Shown here piece by piece: positions 20,475 to 27,603 of a DNA stretch of 30,362 nt. How positions within the stretch are numbered: the stretch's first letter is position 1; each line of letters begins with the position of its first letter. Source of the DNA: 66-474 sp036279975 (GTDB lineage Bacteria; Pseudomonadota; Gammaproteobacteria; Xanthomonadales; Rhodanobacteraceae); assembly GCA_036279975.1 (NCBI GenBank), contig DASURP010000067.1:1-30362 (forward strand). Reading direction: 5' to 3'. A program made the position numbers and the translations under genes. The notes under the pieces are model-generated. The model was not told where the DNA came from and made no database searches. It saw only the letters and a list, made by a program, of their open reading frames with translations.

Positions 20475-20707
20475 GGGGCCTGTCAATGCCATGCCACGTG
20501 GCCGCGCCGCCGGCCCTTTGCCTGCAGGGCAAGGAAGAACGAGGAGGATGTATGTCGATACATCGACGAGTGATGACACAGCCATGCGGGCAAGGGACCA
20601 CGGACCGCAGGGTTGCTCCGCAGCGGCTGCCATACGCCGGCGCGCACCTTGTCCGGCAGCCGCTGCGGAAGCAACGCGGTTCACTTGGCATGGCATTGAC
20701 GGGGCCC
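20475..20707 (+). mobile_element. MITE-like element, copy 1
   Basis: A ~233-bp element whose ends are inverted repeats of about 22 bp with 2 mismatches: left GGCCTGTCAATGCCATGCCA, right TGGCATGGCATTGACGGGGC. It encodes no transposase. A second copy lies in opposite orientation at 29288-29556. Shared interior blocks include CTGCAGGGCAAGGAAGAACG, a GAGGAGG Shine-Dalgarno-like run, ATGTATGTCGA and CAACGCGGTTCACTTGGCAT. I see no target-site duplication. It separates the membrane-protein gene from mpl. Confidence 0.85.
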
Positions 20708-20710
20708 TAG
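20552..20710 (+). CDS. Possible mini-ORF inside MITE-like element, copy 1
   Basis: GAGGAGG is followed by ATGTATG, giving two overlapping starts. One frame reads MSIHRRVMTQPCG and ends at the right edge of the element (52 residues). The other, from 20548, reads MYVDTSTSDDTAMRA and runs on into mpl DNA. The second copy retains the ribosome site and both starts. Whether either frame is translated is unknown; both could be by-products of a non-coding element. Confidence 0.2.
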   Translation: MSIHRRVMTQPCGQGTTDRRVAPQRLPYAGAHLVRQPLRKQRGSLGMALTGP

Positions 20711-20722
20711 CCGCGAAACATC

Positions 20723-22249
20723 ATGCGCCTCCACATCCTCGGTATCTGCGGCACCTTCATGGGCGGCATCGCGGCGCTGGCGCGCGAGCTTGGCATCGAG
20801 GTGGAAGGCTCCGACGCCAACGTCTATCCACCGATGAGCGACCAGTTGCGTGCGCTCGGCATCACGCTCGAGGAAGGCTGGTCGGCCGATCACCTGCAGC
20901 CCGCGCCCGACCTGGTGGTGGTGGGCAATGCCTTGTCGCGCGGCAACCCCGCGGTCGAATACATGCTGGATGCGGGGTTGCCATACGTTTCCGGACCGCA
21001 ATGGCTGGGCGAGAACGTATTGCGTGGGCGCGAGGTGCTGGCCGTCGCGGGTACCCACGGCAAGACCACCACCAGCAGCCTGCTCGCGCACCTGCTCGAC
21101 TCCGCCGGGGTGGCGCCGGGATTCCTGATCGGAGGCGTGCCGGGCAATTTCGGGGTATCGGCGCGGCTGGGCGCTCTTGAACCCCTCTCCCTCCGGGAGA
21201 GGGGCAGGGGTGAGGGTTCGGCGACACCCGGCGCAGGTTGGCGCGAATCCGTACCCTCATCCGGCGCTGCGCGCCACCACGGAGCTCTTGGCCATGGACG
21301 GCAGATTTACCCGCAGGGAGAAGGAAACTATGTGCCGCCTGCGGCGACTCCATTCGTTCTGGAAGCCGACGAATACGACACCGCGTTCTTCGACAAGCGC
21401 TCGAAGTTCGTGCACTACCGGCCACGCATCGCGGTCCTCAACAACCTCGAATACGACCACGCCGACATCTTCCCCGACGTCGCCGCGATCCAGCGCCAGT
21501 TCCACCACCTGGTACGCACCGTGCCCGGCAACGGGCGCCTGATCGTGAACGCGGAGGATGCGCGGCTTGCCGAAGTGCTGGCGATGGGCTGCTGGACGCC
21601 GGTCGAGACTTTCGGCATCGACGCGGGCGACTGGCGCGCGCGGATGCTGGAGCCCGACGGCTCGGTGTTCGCGGTGGCCCGCTCGGGCGCCGCGATCGGG
21701 GACGTCCGTTGGGGACTCACGGGCCGCCACAACGTGATGAACGCGCTGGCCGCGTTGGCGGCGGCGCACGCCGCGGGTGTCAATCCACGCGCGCTGCTGC
21801 CGGCCTTCGCCGCCTTCGATGGGGTGAAGCGCCGGATGGAATCGCTGGGCGAAACCCATGGCATCCACGTGTACGACGATTTCGCCCACCACCCCACCGC
21901 GATCGCGACGACGCTTGCGGGATTGCGCGCGAAGGTCGGCAAGGCGCGCATCCTGGTCGCGCTGGAACCGCGCTCGAATTCCATGCGCGCCGGCGCGCAT
22001 GCGGCGGCCCTGGCGCCCTCGCTGTCCGACGCCGATGCCGTGGTGTTGTTGCAGCGCCCGGAATTGCCGTGGGACGCGCATCGGGTGACCGATGCGCTCG
22101 ACGGTCGCGGCGTGGCCGTGCCGACGGTGGCGGCCCTGGTCGCCGCGTTGCACGACCGGGCGCGGCCCGGCGACCACGTGGTCTTCATGTCCAACGGTGG
22201 TTTCGAGAACGCGCCCCGGCGGTTCCTCGAGGCATTGCGCCACGGTTAG
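20723..22249 (+). CDS. mpl: UDP-MurNAc:L-Ala-gamma-D-Glu-mDAP ligase (Mpl) with in-frame repeat insertion
   Basis: Mpl joins a recycled murein tripeptide to UDP-MurNAc in peptidoglycan recycling. The Mur-ligase plan is complete: HILGICGTFMGGIA at the N-terminus, SDANVYPPMS, P-loop AGTHGKTTTSSLLAHLLD (about 109-126), FVLEADEYDTAFFDKRSKFVHYRP, NNLEYDHADIFPDVAAIQRQFHHLVR, and the C-terminal VYDDFAHHPTAI, LEPRSNSMRAG and MSNGGFENAPRRFLEAL. At 508 residues it is about 50 longer than E. coli Mpl (457). The extra is residues ~151-208, between GVSARLG and TPFVLEADEYD, and is encoded by a palindromic repeat. The frame stays open. The insert lies between strands of the central domain, probably in a surface loop, so function may be kept; this is inference. 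Confidence 0.95.
   Translation: MRLHILGICGTFMGGIAALARELGIEVEGSDANVYPPMSDQLRALGITLEEGWSADHLQPAPDLVVVGNALSRGNPAVEYMLDAGLPYVSGPQWLGENVLRGREVLAVAGTHGKTTTSSLLAHLLDSAGVAPGFLIGGVPGNFGVSARLGALEPLSLRERGRGEGSATPGAGWRESVPSSGAARHHGALGHGRQIYPQGEGNYVPPAATPFVLEADEYDTAFFDKRSKFVHYRPRIAVLNNLEYDHADIFPDVAAIQRQFHHLVRTVPGNGRLIVNAEDARLAEVLAMGCWTPVETFGIDAGDWRARMLEPDGSVFAVARSGAAIGDVRWGLTGRHNVMNALAALAAAHAAGVNPRALLPAFAAFDGVKRRMESLGETHGIHVYDDFAHHPTAIATTLAGLRAKVGKARILVALEPRSNSMRAGAHAAALAPSLSDADAVVLLQRPELPWDAHRVTDALDGRGVAVPTVAALVAALHDRARPGDHVVFMSNGGFENAPRRFLEALRHG
21172..21347. repeat. Palindromic repeat inserted in frame in mpl
   Basis: It begins CCCCTCTCCCTCCGGGAGAG followed by GGGCAGGGGTGAGGG, and ends TACCCTCATCCGGCGC ... 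CCGCAGGGAGAAGG. This is the two-hairpin repeat seen between genes in many proteobacteria. Here it reads through as LSLRERGRGEG ... QGEGNYVPPAA. There is no stop in the mpl frame. The flanking conserved Mpl segments are directly adjacent in homologues that lack it. Confidence 0.85.
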
Positions 22250-22258
22250 ACTCGGGGC

Positions 22259-22849
22259 GTGAAGCGCAACGAGATACCGTTGTTCCCGCTCAATGCCGTG
22301 CTGTTCCCTGGCAGCACGCTGGGGCTGCGGATCTTCGAGGCGCGTTACCTGGACATGGTCCGCGAGTGCGCGCGCGGCGGTGGTTTGTTCGGAGTGTGCC
22401 TGATCATGGATGGGCAGGAGGCCGGCGATCCCGCGTTGCCGGCGGCGGTCGGCACCTTCGCGCGCATCGTGGACTTCGACACGCTGCCCGACGGGCTGCT
22501 CGGCATCAGCGTCATCGGCGGTGCGCGGTTCCGCGTCCTGAAATCCCGCATCCGCGGCAACGGCCTGGCGATCGGTGAGGTGCGCGCCTGGCCGGACGAA
22601 CCCGGGGTGCCGATACCGGTCGAATACGCGCTGCTGCCGGCGATCCTGGAGCGGCTTGCGGAACAGGCCGGGTTGTCTTGGCGCAACGGTCCGCGCGAGC
22701 GTTACGACGACGCCAGCTGGGTCGGCTTCCGGTTGGCGGAACTGTTGCCGTTGGGGAACGCCGAACGCCAGCACCTGCTGGAGGTGACCGATCCGCTGGA
22801 ACGGCTGGCCGCGTTGCGCGACGCCATGCCGCACTTCCAGAAACCATGA
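22259..22849 (+). CDS. LON N-terminal (substrate-binding) domain protein
   Basis: A 196-residue protein consisting of a Lon substrate-binding domain without the AAA+ or protease parts: EIPLFPLNAVLFPGSTLGLRIFEARYLDMVREC, then GLFGVCLI, VGTFARIVDFDTLPDGLLGISVIGGARFRVL, and a helical end. Such stand-alone LON-domain proteins are common in proteobacteria; their function is not defined. Translation starts at GTG, 10 bp after the mpl stop, so it likely shares the mpl transcript. An 88-nt repeat begins 5 nt after its stop. Confidence 0.88.
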   Translation: MKRNEIPLFPLNAVLFPGSTLGLRIFEARYLDMVRECARGGGLFGVCLIMDGQEAGDPALPAAVGTFARIVDFDTLPDGLLGISVIGGARFRVLKSRIRGNGLAIGEVRAWPDEPGVPIPVEYALLPAILERLAEQAGLSWRNGPRERYDDASWVGFRLAELLPLGNAERQHLLEVTDPLERLAALRDAMPHFQKP

Positions 22850-22854
22850 CTTTT

Positions 22855-22942
22855 GCGATCGTCCCTGATCGCCGCGACATGGGTTGCATGGTTTGCATCG
22901 GGGTTTGCGTGTCCGGCAACATCACCGCGGCCATCCTTGGCC
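22855..22942 (+). repeat. 88-nt element with two palindromic ends, copy 2
   Basis: GCGATCGTCCCTGATCGC starts 5 nt after the LON-domain gene stop and GGCCATCCTTGGCC ends the element. The total length equals that of copy 1 (7644-7731), and orientation relative to the upstream gene is the same. The 56-nt cores do not align. Both halves can form short hairpins with TCCT-like loops. Confidence 0.7.
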
Positions 22943-22982
22943 ACGGTTGCCACGGGAGTTGCTCAATAGATGCCATGGATTC

Positions 22983-23016
22983 TTTACACATATACATATT
23001 TACTATATGTTGTAAA
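22983..23016 (+). promoter_or_regulatory. AT-rich promoter overlapping an inverted repeat operator
   Basis: TTTACACATATA (22983-22994) and TATATGTTGTAAA (23004-23016) are inverted copies with one extra T, around a 9-bp spacer; the core ACATATA-N9-TATATGT is perfect. TTTACA can serve as -35 and TATGTT (23006-23011) as -10 with 17 bp between, so the palindrome covers the promoter. It stands out as an AT island in GC-rich DNA. It precedes the secreted-protein and SufR-like gene pair by 52 bp, suggesting self-control by that regulator. Confidence 0.65.
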
Positions 23017-23068
23017 TGTCCATGATGGATGGGTCGCCATCAGGCGATTGACCATCAGGAGAACCAAC

Positions 23069-23725
23069 ATGAAACCGCTTTCGATTGCCTGCGCGCTTGC
23101 GCTCGGGCTTGCATTCGCCGTCACCGCGCCGGTCGCGCTGGCACAACCCGCCCAGCCCGCGGCCTCGGCGTCCGCCGCGGTACCGGCGGCCCCGCAGCTG
23201 CACGCCGCCTTGCGCTCGCTGTGGCATGGCCACATCGTCGCCACCCGCGACTACGCGCTGGCCGTGCATGCCGGCAACCAGGCCAACGCAGGCAAGGCCG
23301 CCGATGCGGTGGTCGCCAATGCCAAGCAGATTGCCGATGCGGTCGCCGGGTTTTACGGCAAGGACGCGGGCGCCGGCCTGCTGAACTTGCTGGCCGGACA
23401 CTGGGGCGGCGTCAAGGCCCTGACCGACGCCACCAAGGCCGGCGACGCGGCCGGCGAACAGAAGGCCATGAATGACCTTGCGGGCAACGCCACCGCCATC
23501 GCGAAGTTCCTCGCAGGCGCCAATCCGAACTGGTCCGAGGGCACGCTGCAAGGCGCGTTGATGATGCACGTCAACGACCACAAGACCCAGCTCGACGAGC
23601 TGATGTCCAACGCGCCGGCCGCCGAGCAGGCGAAGTCCTGGACCGGGATGCAGCAGCACATGGACATGATCGCGGACACGCTGTCGGACGGCATCGCCAG
23701 GCAGTTCCCGGACAAGGCGAACTGA
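23069..23725 (+). CDS. Secreted helical protein, unknown function
   Basis: A 218-residue protein with a clear Sec signal peptide (MKPLSIACALALGLAFAVTAPVALAQP), an Ala/Pro linker, then a mostly helical domain. Seen are LRSLWHGHIVATRDYALAVHAGNQ, QIADAVAGFYGKDAGAGLLNLLAGHWGGV, LTDATKAGD, ATAIAKFLAGANPNWSEGTL, MMHVNDHKTQLDELM, and HMDMIADTLSDGIARQFPDKAN. This pattern (LW-x2-H ... FYG-x2-AG-x2-L ... ANP-x-W ... MADxLSxGIxxQFP) recalls short hypothetical proteins of Gram-positive bacteria, from memory. The repeated His in helices could bind metal or a small ligand. CAGGAGA precedes the ATG. Its stop overlaps the next start (TGATG), so it forms a translationally coupled pair with a regulator. Confidence 0.85.
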   Translation: MKPLSIACALALGLAFAVTAPVALAQPAQPAASASAAVPAAPQLHAALRSLWHGHIVATRDYALAVHAGNQANAGKAADAVVANAKQIADAVAGFYGKDAGAGLLNLLAGHWGGVKALTDATKAGDAAGEQKAMNDLAGNATAIAKFLAGANPNWSEGTLQGALMMHVNDHKTQLDELMSNAPAAEQAKSWTGMQQHMDMIADTLSDGIARQFPDKAN

Positions 23726-24468
23726 TGAAACCCGCGAACGCCCTGCGCCAGCTCGGCAGCACGCAACAGAAGTTGCTGCGCAAGCTGTTGCTTTCGCCGC
23801 AGGGCGCCACCGTGGAAGAGTTGTGCAAGGCGCTGGGCGTCACCCACAACGCGGTCAGGCAACACCTGACCGCGTTGATGGTGCAAGGCTTCGTCGCGCG
23901 CGGTGAATCGATCCCGAGCGGCGGCCGGCCGCGCGCCTGCTTCGTGCTGCTGCCGGCCGGGCGCGAACTGTTCCCGCGCAATTACGCGCTGATCGCGGAC
24001 GGCATGCTCGAGTACCTGTACGCACACGCGGGCGTGGCGGCGGTGCAGGCCCTGCTGGCGGACATGGGCGCGAAGCTGGGTGAGGATGCGGCCTCGCGGA
24101 TCGCGACCGCGTCCGATACGGCGGAAGCCACCCGGCTTCTGGCCGAGCAGCTGGATACCCTGGGTTACGAGGCGGAGGTCGTCGAGGTCGGCGACCACAC
24201 CGAGGTGGAGGCCTGGAACTGCGTGTTCCATTCGCTGGCCAGGACCCACCCGGATGTCTGCAGGTTCGACCTCGCCTTCATGAGCGCCGCCACCGGGCGC
24301 CCGGTGCAGCGCACCCAATGCATGTTGCATGGTGCGCCGGCGTGCCGGTTCCGGATCGCAGCGCGGGAGAAGACCGCGGGTGCGGCCGGTACGGTTGTCG
24401 TGGAAAGCCAAGGCAGGAAGCTGCTGGCGAGGAGCGGCGGCCCCGATGACCGTCCCGGCGTTGCTTGA
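23725..24468 (+). CDS. SufR-like winged-helix regulator with Cys cluster
   Basis: A 247-residue regulator. The N-terminus is a winged helix (QKLLRKLLLSPQGATVEELCKALGVTHNAVRQHLTALMVQGFVARG ... GGRPRACFVLLPAG) as in SufR/DeoR-type regulators. The C-terminal domain carries Cys166, Cys179, Cys199 and Cys207 (NCVFH, HPDVCRFDLAFMSAATG, RTQCMLHGAPACRFRI). The spacing C-x12-C and C-x27-C (166/179/207) resembles the cluster-binding cysteines of SufR, as I recall them. It may therefore sense an Fe-S cluster or redox state. No suf genes are near; instead it is coupled to a secreted protein and lies behind a palindromic operator. The DNA-binding role is firm; the Fe-S role is inference. Confidence 0.85.
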   Translation: MKPANALRQLGSTQQKLLRKLLLSPQGATVEELCKALGVTHNAVRQHLTALMVQGFVARGESIPSGGRPRACFVLLPAGRELFPRNYALIADGMLEYLYAHAGVAAVQALLADMGAKLGEDAASRIATASDTAEATRLLAEQLDTLGYEAEVVEVGDHTEVEAWNCVFHSLARTHPDVCRFDLAFMSAATGRPVQRTQCMLHGAPACRFRIAAREKTAGAAGTVVVESQGRKLLARSGGPDDRPGVA

Positions 24469-24510
24469 TCGAGGTTGTCCCGGCGTGCCCGAACCGGAGC
24501 GACGCGGCGG

Positions 24511-25656
24511 TCAGGGAGGATCGCCGGCAAGTGCCTGGGCCAGATCCGCGATCAAGTCGCCGGCATCTTCCAGGCCGACCGACAGGCGTACCAGCGCGGG
24601 CGGTGCATGGGTGTGTGCACCTTCGGCCGAGGCGCGGTGTTCGATCAGCGATTCGCAGCCCCCGAGCGAGGTTGCGTTGGTGAAGAGTTTCGTCCCCCGC
24701 GCCAGCGCCACCGCAGCGGCGTAGCCGCCGGCGAGTTCGATGCTGAGCATCGCGCCGAACATGCCTGCGTGGCCCCGCATCTGGCGGGCGGCAAGCGCGT
24801 GGCCGGGGTGGGTCGCCAGGCCCGGCCAGTTCACTTGTTTCACGGCCGGGTGTTGCGCGAGGAATTCCGCCACCTTGCGTGCGTTCGCGCAGTGCAGTGC
24901 CATGCGTGCCGGCAGCGAGCGGCAGCCGCGCAGGGTCAGCCAGGCACTGAACGGCGACAGGATCGCGCCGGTCAGCAGGCGCCGCGCCGCGATGCGTTCC
25001 GCGAAGTCGTCGTTGCGGGCGAACACCAGTGCGCCGCCCAGCACGTCACTGTGGCCGCCGAAATACTTGGTGGTCGAGTGCATCGCGATGTCCGCGCCCA
25101 GTTCCAGCGGGTGTTGCAGGACCGGTGTGGCAAAGGTGTTGTCGCAGGCGAAGCGTGCGCCGCTGGCGTGCGCGAGTTTCGCCAGCCCGGCCAGGTCGCT
25201 GATCCGCATGCGCGGATTGGAGGGCGATTCCGCCCACAACAGTGCGATGCCGTCCTGGCAGGCAGCGCGCACCGCGTCGAGGTCGCTGGTGTCCACCGTG
25301 GTGACATCGACGCCGCGCTCGGGCAATACCTCGGTCACGTAACCGCGCGTGCCGACGTAGCAATCTTCGGGGACCAGCACGCGCTGGCCGCGTTGCAGGG
25401 TGTCCAGCACCGCCGCGACCGCGGCCATGCCGGAGGCGAAGGCCAGCGCGCGCTCACCGCCTTCCAGCGCTGCCAGTGCGGCTTCCAGGCGCCGCTGGGT
25501 CGGGTTGTCCGCACGCTGGTAGGTGAAATCGTCCGGCCCGCCGGACGGGGCATGCACGAAGGTGGTGGAGAGGTGGATCGGCGGCGCCACCGCGCCGGTC
25601 CCGACCTCGGGTTCCGCGCCCGCGTGCACGGCGAGGGTGTCGAATTTGTGCGTCAC
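24511..25656 (-). CDS. PLP-dependent trans-sulfuration enzyme (cystathionine gamma-synthase/lyase type)
   Basis: A 381-residue Cys/Met-metabolism PLP enzyme. Seen are KFDTLAVHAG at the N-terminus, APPIHLSTTF, YQRADNPTQRRLEAALAALEGGERALAFASGMAAV, WAESPSNPRMRISDL, CDNTFATP, and the PLP Lys197 in MHSTTKYFGGHSDVLGGAL. It ends with GGCESLIEHRAS and VRLSVGLEDAGDLIADL. The family includes cystathionine gamma-synthase, beta-lyase and gamma-lyase; sequence alone does not settle which. Translation starts at GTG with GGAGGT 7 nt upstream; the longer upstream reading lacks family sequence. It is divergent from the glyoxalase-like gene. Confidence 0.92.
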   Translation of the reverse strand: MTHKFDTLAVHAGAEPEVGTGAVAPPIHLSTTFVHAPSGGPDDFTYQRADNPTQRRLEAALAALEGGERALAFASGMAAVAAVLDTLQRGQRVLVPEDCYVGTRGYVTEVLPERGVDVTTVDTSDLDAVRAACQDGIALLWAESPSNPRMRISDLAGLAKLAHASGARFACDNTFATPVLQHPLELGADIAMHSTTKYFGGHSDVLGGALVFARNDDFAERIAARRLLTGAILSPFSAWLTLRGCRSLPARMALHCANARKVAEFLAQHPAVKQVNWPGLATHPGHALAARQMRGHAGMFGAMLSIELAGGYAAAVALARGTKLFTNATSLGGCESLIEHRASAEGAHTHAPPALVRLSVGLEDAGDLIADLAQALAGDPP

Positions 25657-25747
25657 GCTGCCACCTCCGGGCTTGCATGTGCAGGATCGTCGCGGCCACG
25701 ATAGCCGAATCGCCAATGATGCATGGCGTCGTCGTGGAGGAAGGAGC

Positions 25748-26170
25748 ATGCAATACCTGCACAGCATGGTGCGCGTGCGCGACCTGGAGGCGTCGCTGCG
25801 CTTCTACTGCGAGGGCCTGGGATTGCGCGAGGTGCGTCGCAAGGAAGTTCCCGCGGGCAAGTTCACGCTGGTGTTCCTGGCGGCCCCCGACAGCCCCGGG
25901 GCCGAGCTTGAACTGACCTGGAACTGGGACTCGGACGAGGACTACGGCAGCGCGCGCAACTTCGGCCACCTCGCGTTCCGCGTGGAGGACATCTACGCAA
26001 CCTGCGCGCACCTGCAGGGGATGGGCGTGGCCATCAACCGCCCGCCGCGCGACGGCCACATGGCGTTCGTGCGTTCACCCGACCTGATCTCGATCGAGCT
26101 GCTGCAAAAGGGCGATCCGTTGCCGCCGGCCGAGCCCTGGGCCTCGATGCCCAATACCGGCGTCTGGTGA
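25748..26170 (+). CDS. gloA: Glyoxalase I-type VOC protein
   Basis: A 140-residue protein of the vicinal-oxygen-chelate fold. Glyoxalase I makes S-lactoylglutathione from the methylglyoxal-glutathione adduct. The four metal ligands can be placed: His5 (YLHSMVRVRDLEASLRFYCEGLGL), Glu in AELELTWNW, His in NFGHLAFRVEDI and Glu in DLISIELLQ. FLAAPDSPGAELELTWNWD is typical of lactoylglutathione lyase. GGAAGGAG precedes the ATG at a short spacing. It is divergent from the trans-sulfuration gene, and a REP-like palindrome lies between it and the convergent hemL. A related VOC enzyme is possible but less likely. Confidence 0.88.
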   Translation: MQYLHSMVRVRDLEASLRFYCEGLGLREVRRKEVPAGKFTLVFLAAPDSPGAELELTWNWDSDEDYGSARNFGHLAFRVEDIYATCAHLQGMGVAINRPPRDGHMAFVRSPDLISIELLQKGDPLPPAEPWASMPNTGVW

Positions 26171-26203
26171 GGCGACACGGGTGTTTTGCGCGACAAGCTT
26201 TTG

Positions 26204-26279
26204 GTAGGAGCGCGCCTGCACGCGATGAGGACAAGCATTTGCTCGATCAGGCGACGGTCGCCTGCAGGCAGGCTCCTAC
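26204..26279. repeat. REP-like palindrome (GTAGGAGC ... GCTCCTAC)
   Basis: GTAGGAGC (26204-26211) and GCTCCTAC (26272-26279) are perfect inverted ends. Inside are CGCGCCTGCACGCGA and GCGACGGTCGCCTGCAGGCAG. This is the REP-type sequence common between genes of pseudomonads and xanthomonads. It lies between the convergent glyoxalase-like and hemL genes, where it could end both transcripts. Confidence 0.8.
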
Positions 26280-26316
26280 GAGAACACGTTGCGGGCAGCG
26301 GGGTCGACTGGCGCGT

Positions 26317-27603
26317 TCAAGGGTGTCGTGCAGCGGCAAATGCGCCTCGCGCGGCTTCCAGGGTCGCCGCGATCACGTCGTCGGCGTGGGCCGTGGACAT
26401 GAAACCCGCCTCGAACGCACTGGGCGCGAAATACACGCCGCGTTCCAGCATCGCGTGGAAGAAGCGATTGAAGGCTGCGCGGTCGCAGGCCATGGCCTGC
26501 GCAAAGGTTTCGACCTTTTCGCGGTTGAAGAACAGGCCGAACATCCCGCCCACGCGATTGGCGGAAAACGGCACGCCGGCCTCGCGCGCAAGTGCGGCCA
26601 AGCCGTCGCAGAGGGCCTGGGTCTTGAGCGACAGGCGTTCGTGGAAGCCGGGCTCGCGCACCAGGCCCAGCATGGCAAGGCCGGCCGCCATCGCCACCGG
26701 GTTGCCGGAAAGCGTGCCGGCCTGGTAGATCGGTCCGGCCGGTGCGATCTGTTCCATCAGGTCGCGGCGGCCACCGTAGGCGCCCACCGGCATGCCGCCG
26801 CCGATGACCTTGCCGAGCGTGGTGAGGTCGGGGGTGATCGCGTAGAGCTGCTGGGCGCCGCCCGGCGCGACGCGGAAGCCCGTCATCACTTCATCGAAGA
26901 TCAGCAGCGCGCCGTCGCGCGTGCACAGCTCGCGCAGGGTTTGCAGAAAACCGGGACGCGGCGGCACGCAGTTCATGTTGCCGGCGACGGGTTCCACGAT
27001 CACGCAGGCAAGTGTCTTGCCCATCGCGTCGAACAGGTGGCGCGCCGCGTCGATGTCGTTGTAGGGCAGCGTGATGGTGAGGTCGGCCAGTGGCTTCGGC
27101 ACGCCCGGTGAGTCGGGTACGCCCAGGGTCAGGGCTCCGGAACCCGCCTTCACCAGGAACGAATCGCCGTGGCCGTGGTAGCAACCCTCGAACTTCACGC
27201 AGCGCTCGCGCCCGGTCGCGCCGCGCGCGAGCCTGAGCGCCGACATCGTGGCCTCGGTGCCCGAGTTGACGAAGCGCAGCATCTCTAGCGAAGGCATCGA
27301 TGCGCGGATCGCTTCGGCAAGTTCCGCCTCCGCCGCGCACGGCGTGCCGAACGACAGGCCGTCGCGCACCGCCCGTGCCACGGCCTCGCGCACGTGCGGG
27401 TGGTTGTGGCCAGCGACCATCGGTCCCCACGAGCCCACGTAGTCGATGTAGCGCTTGTCCTCGACGTCCCACAGGTACGGGCCGTCGGCACGCGCGGCGA
27501 TGAAAGGCTCGCCGCCGACCGACTTGAACGCGCGTACCGGCGAATCGACGCCGCCGGGCAGGACGTCCAGGGCGCGCTGGAAAAGCTCGTGGTTGGTGGT
27601 CAT
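26317..27603 (-). CDS. hemL: Glutamate-1-semialdehyde 2,1-aminomutase
   Basis: This enzyme forms 5-aminolevulinate for haem from glutamate-1-semialdehyde. The 428-residue class III aminotransferase has GGVDSPVRAFKSVGGEPF at the N-terminus, YIDYVGSWGPMVAGHNHP, FVNSGTEATMSALRLARG, CYHGHGDSFLVKAGSGALT, IFDEVMTGFRV and the PLP Lys265 in TTLGKVIGGG. Its ATG overlaps the thiE stop by 4 nt (ATGA), so thiE and hemL form an operon with coupled translation. No domain is missing. Confidence 0.97.
   Translation of the reverse strand: MTTNHELFQRALDVLPGGVDSPVRAFKSVGGEPFIAARADGPYLWDVEDKRYIDYVGSWGPMVAGHNHPHVREAVARAVRDGLSFGTPCAAEAELAEAIRASMPSLEMLRFVNSGTEATMSALRLARGATGRERCVKFEGCYHGHGDSFLVKAGSGALTLGVPDSPGVPKPLADLTITLPYNDIDAARHLFDAMGKTLACVIVEPVAGNMNCVPPRPGFLQTLRELCTRDGALLIFDEVMTGFRVAPGGAQQLYAITPDLTTLGKVIGGGMPVGAYGGRRDLMEQIAPAGPIYQAGTLSGNPVAMAAGLAMLGLVREPGFHERLSLKTQALCDGLAALAREAGVPFSANRVGGMFGLFFNREKVETFAQAMACDRAAFNRFFHAMLERGVYFAPSAFEAGFMSTAHADDVIAATLEAARGAFAAARHP

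Noticed and set aside
18028..20691. 887-codon open frame on the minus strand across pfp, adk and the membrane protein
   Set aside because: It crosses several real genes in the wrong frame or strand and is rich in Arg, Gln and His with no domain.
21172..21347. Pseudogene call for mpl because of the inserted repeat
   Set aside because: The frame is open, all Mur-ligase motifs on both sides are intact, and the insert lies between conserved blocks, so the gene is kept as a CDS.
22855..22942. Integron attC site, suggested by fixed ends and a variable core
   Set aside because: The two ends are each palindromic but not complementary to one another, and no GTTRRRY/RYYYAAC core sites or integrase are present.
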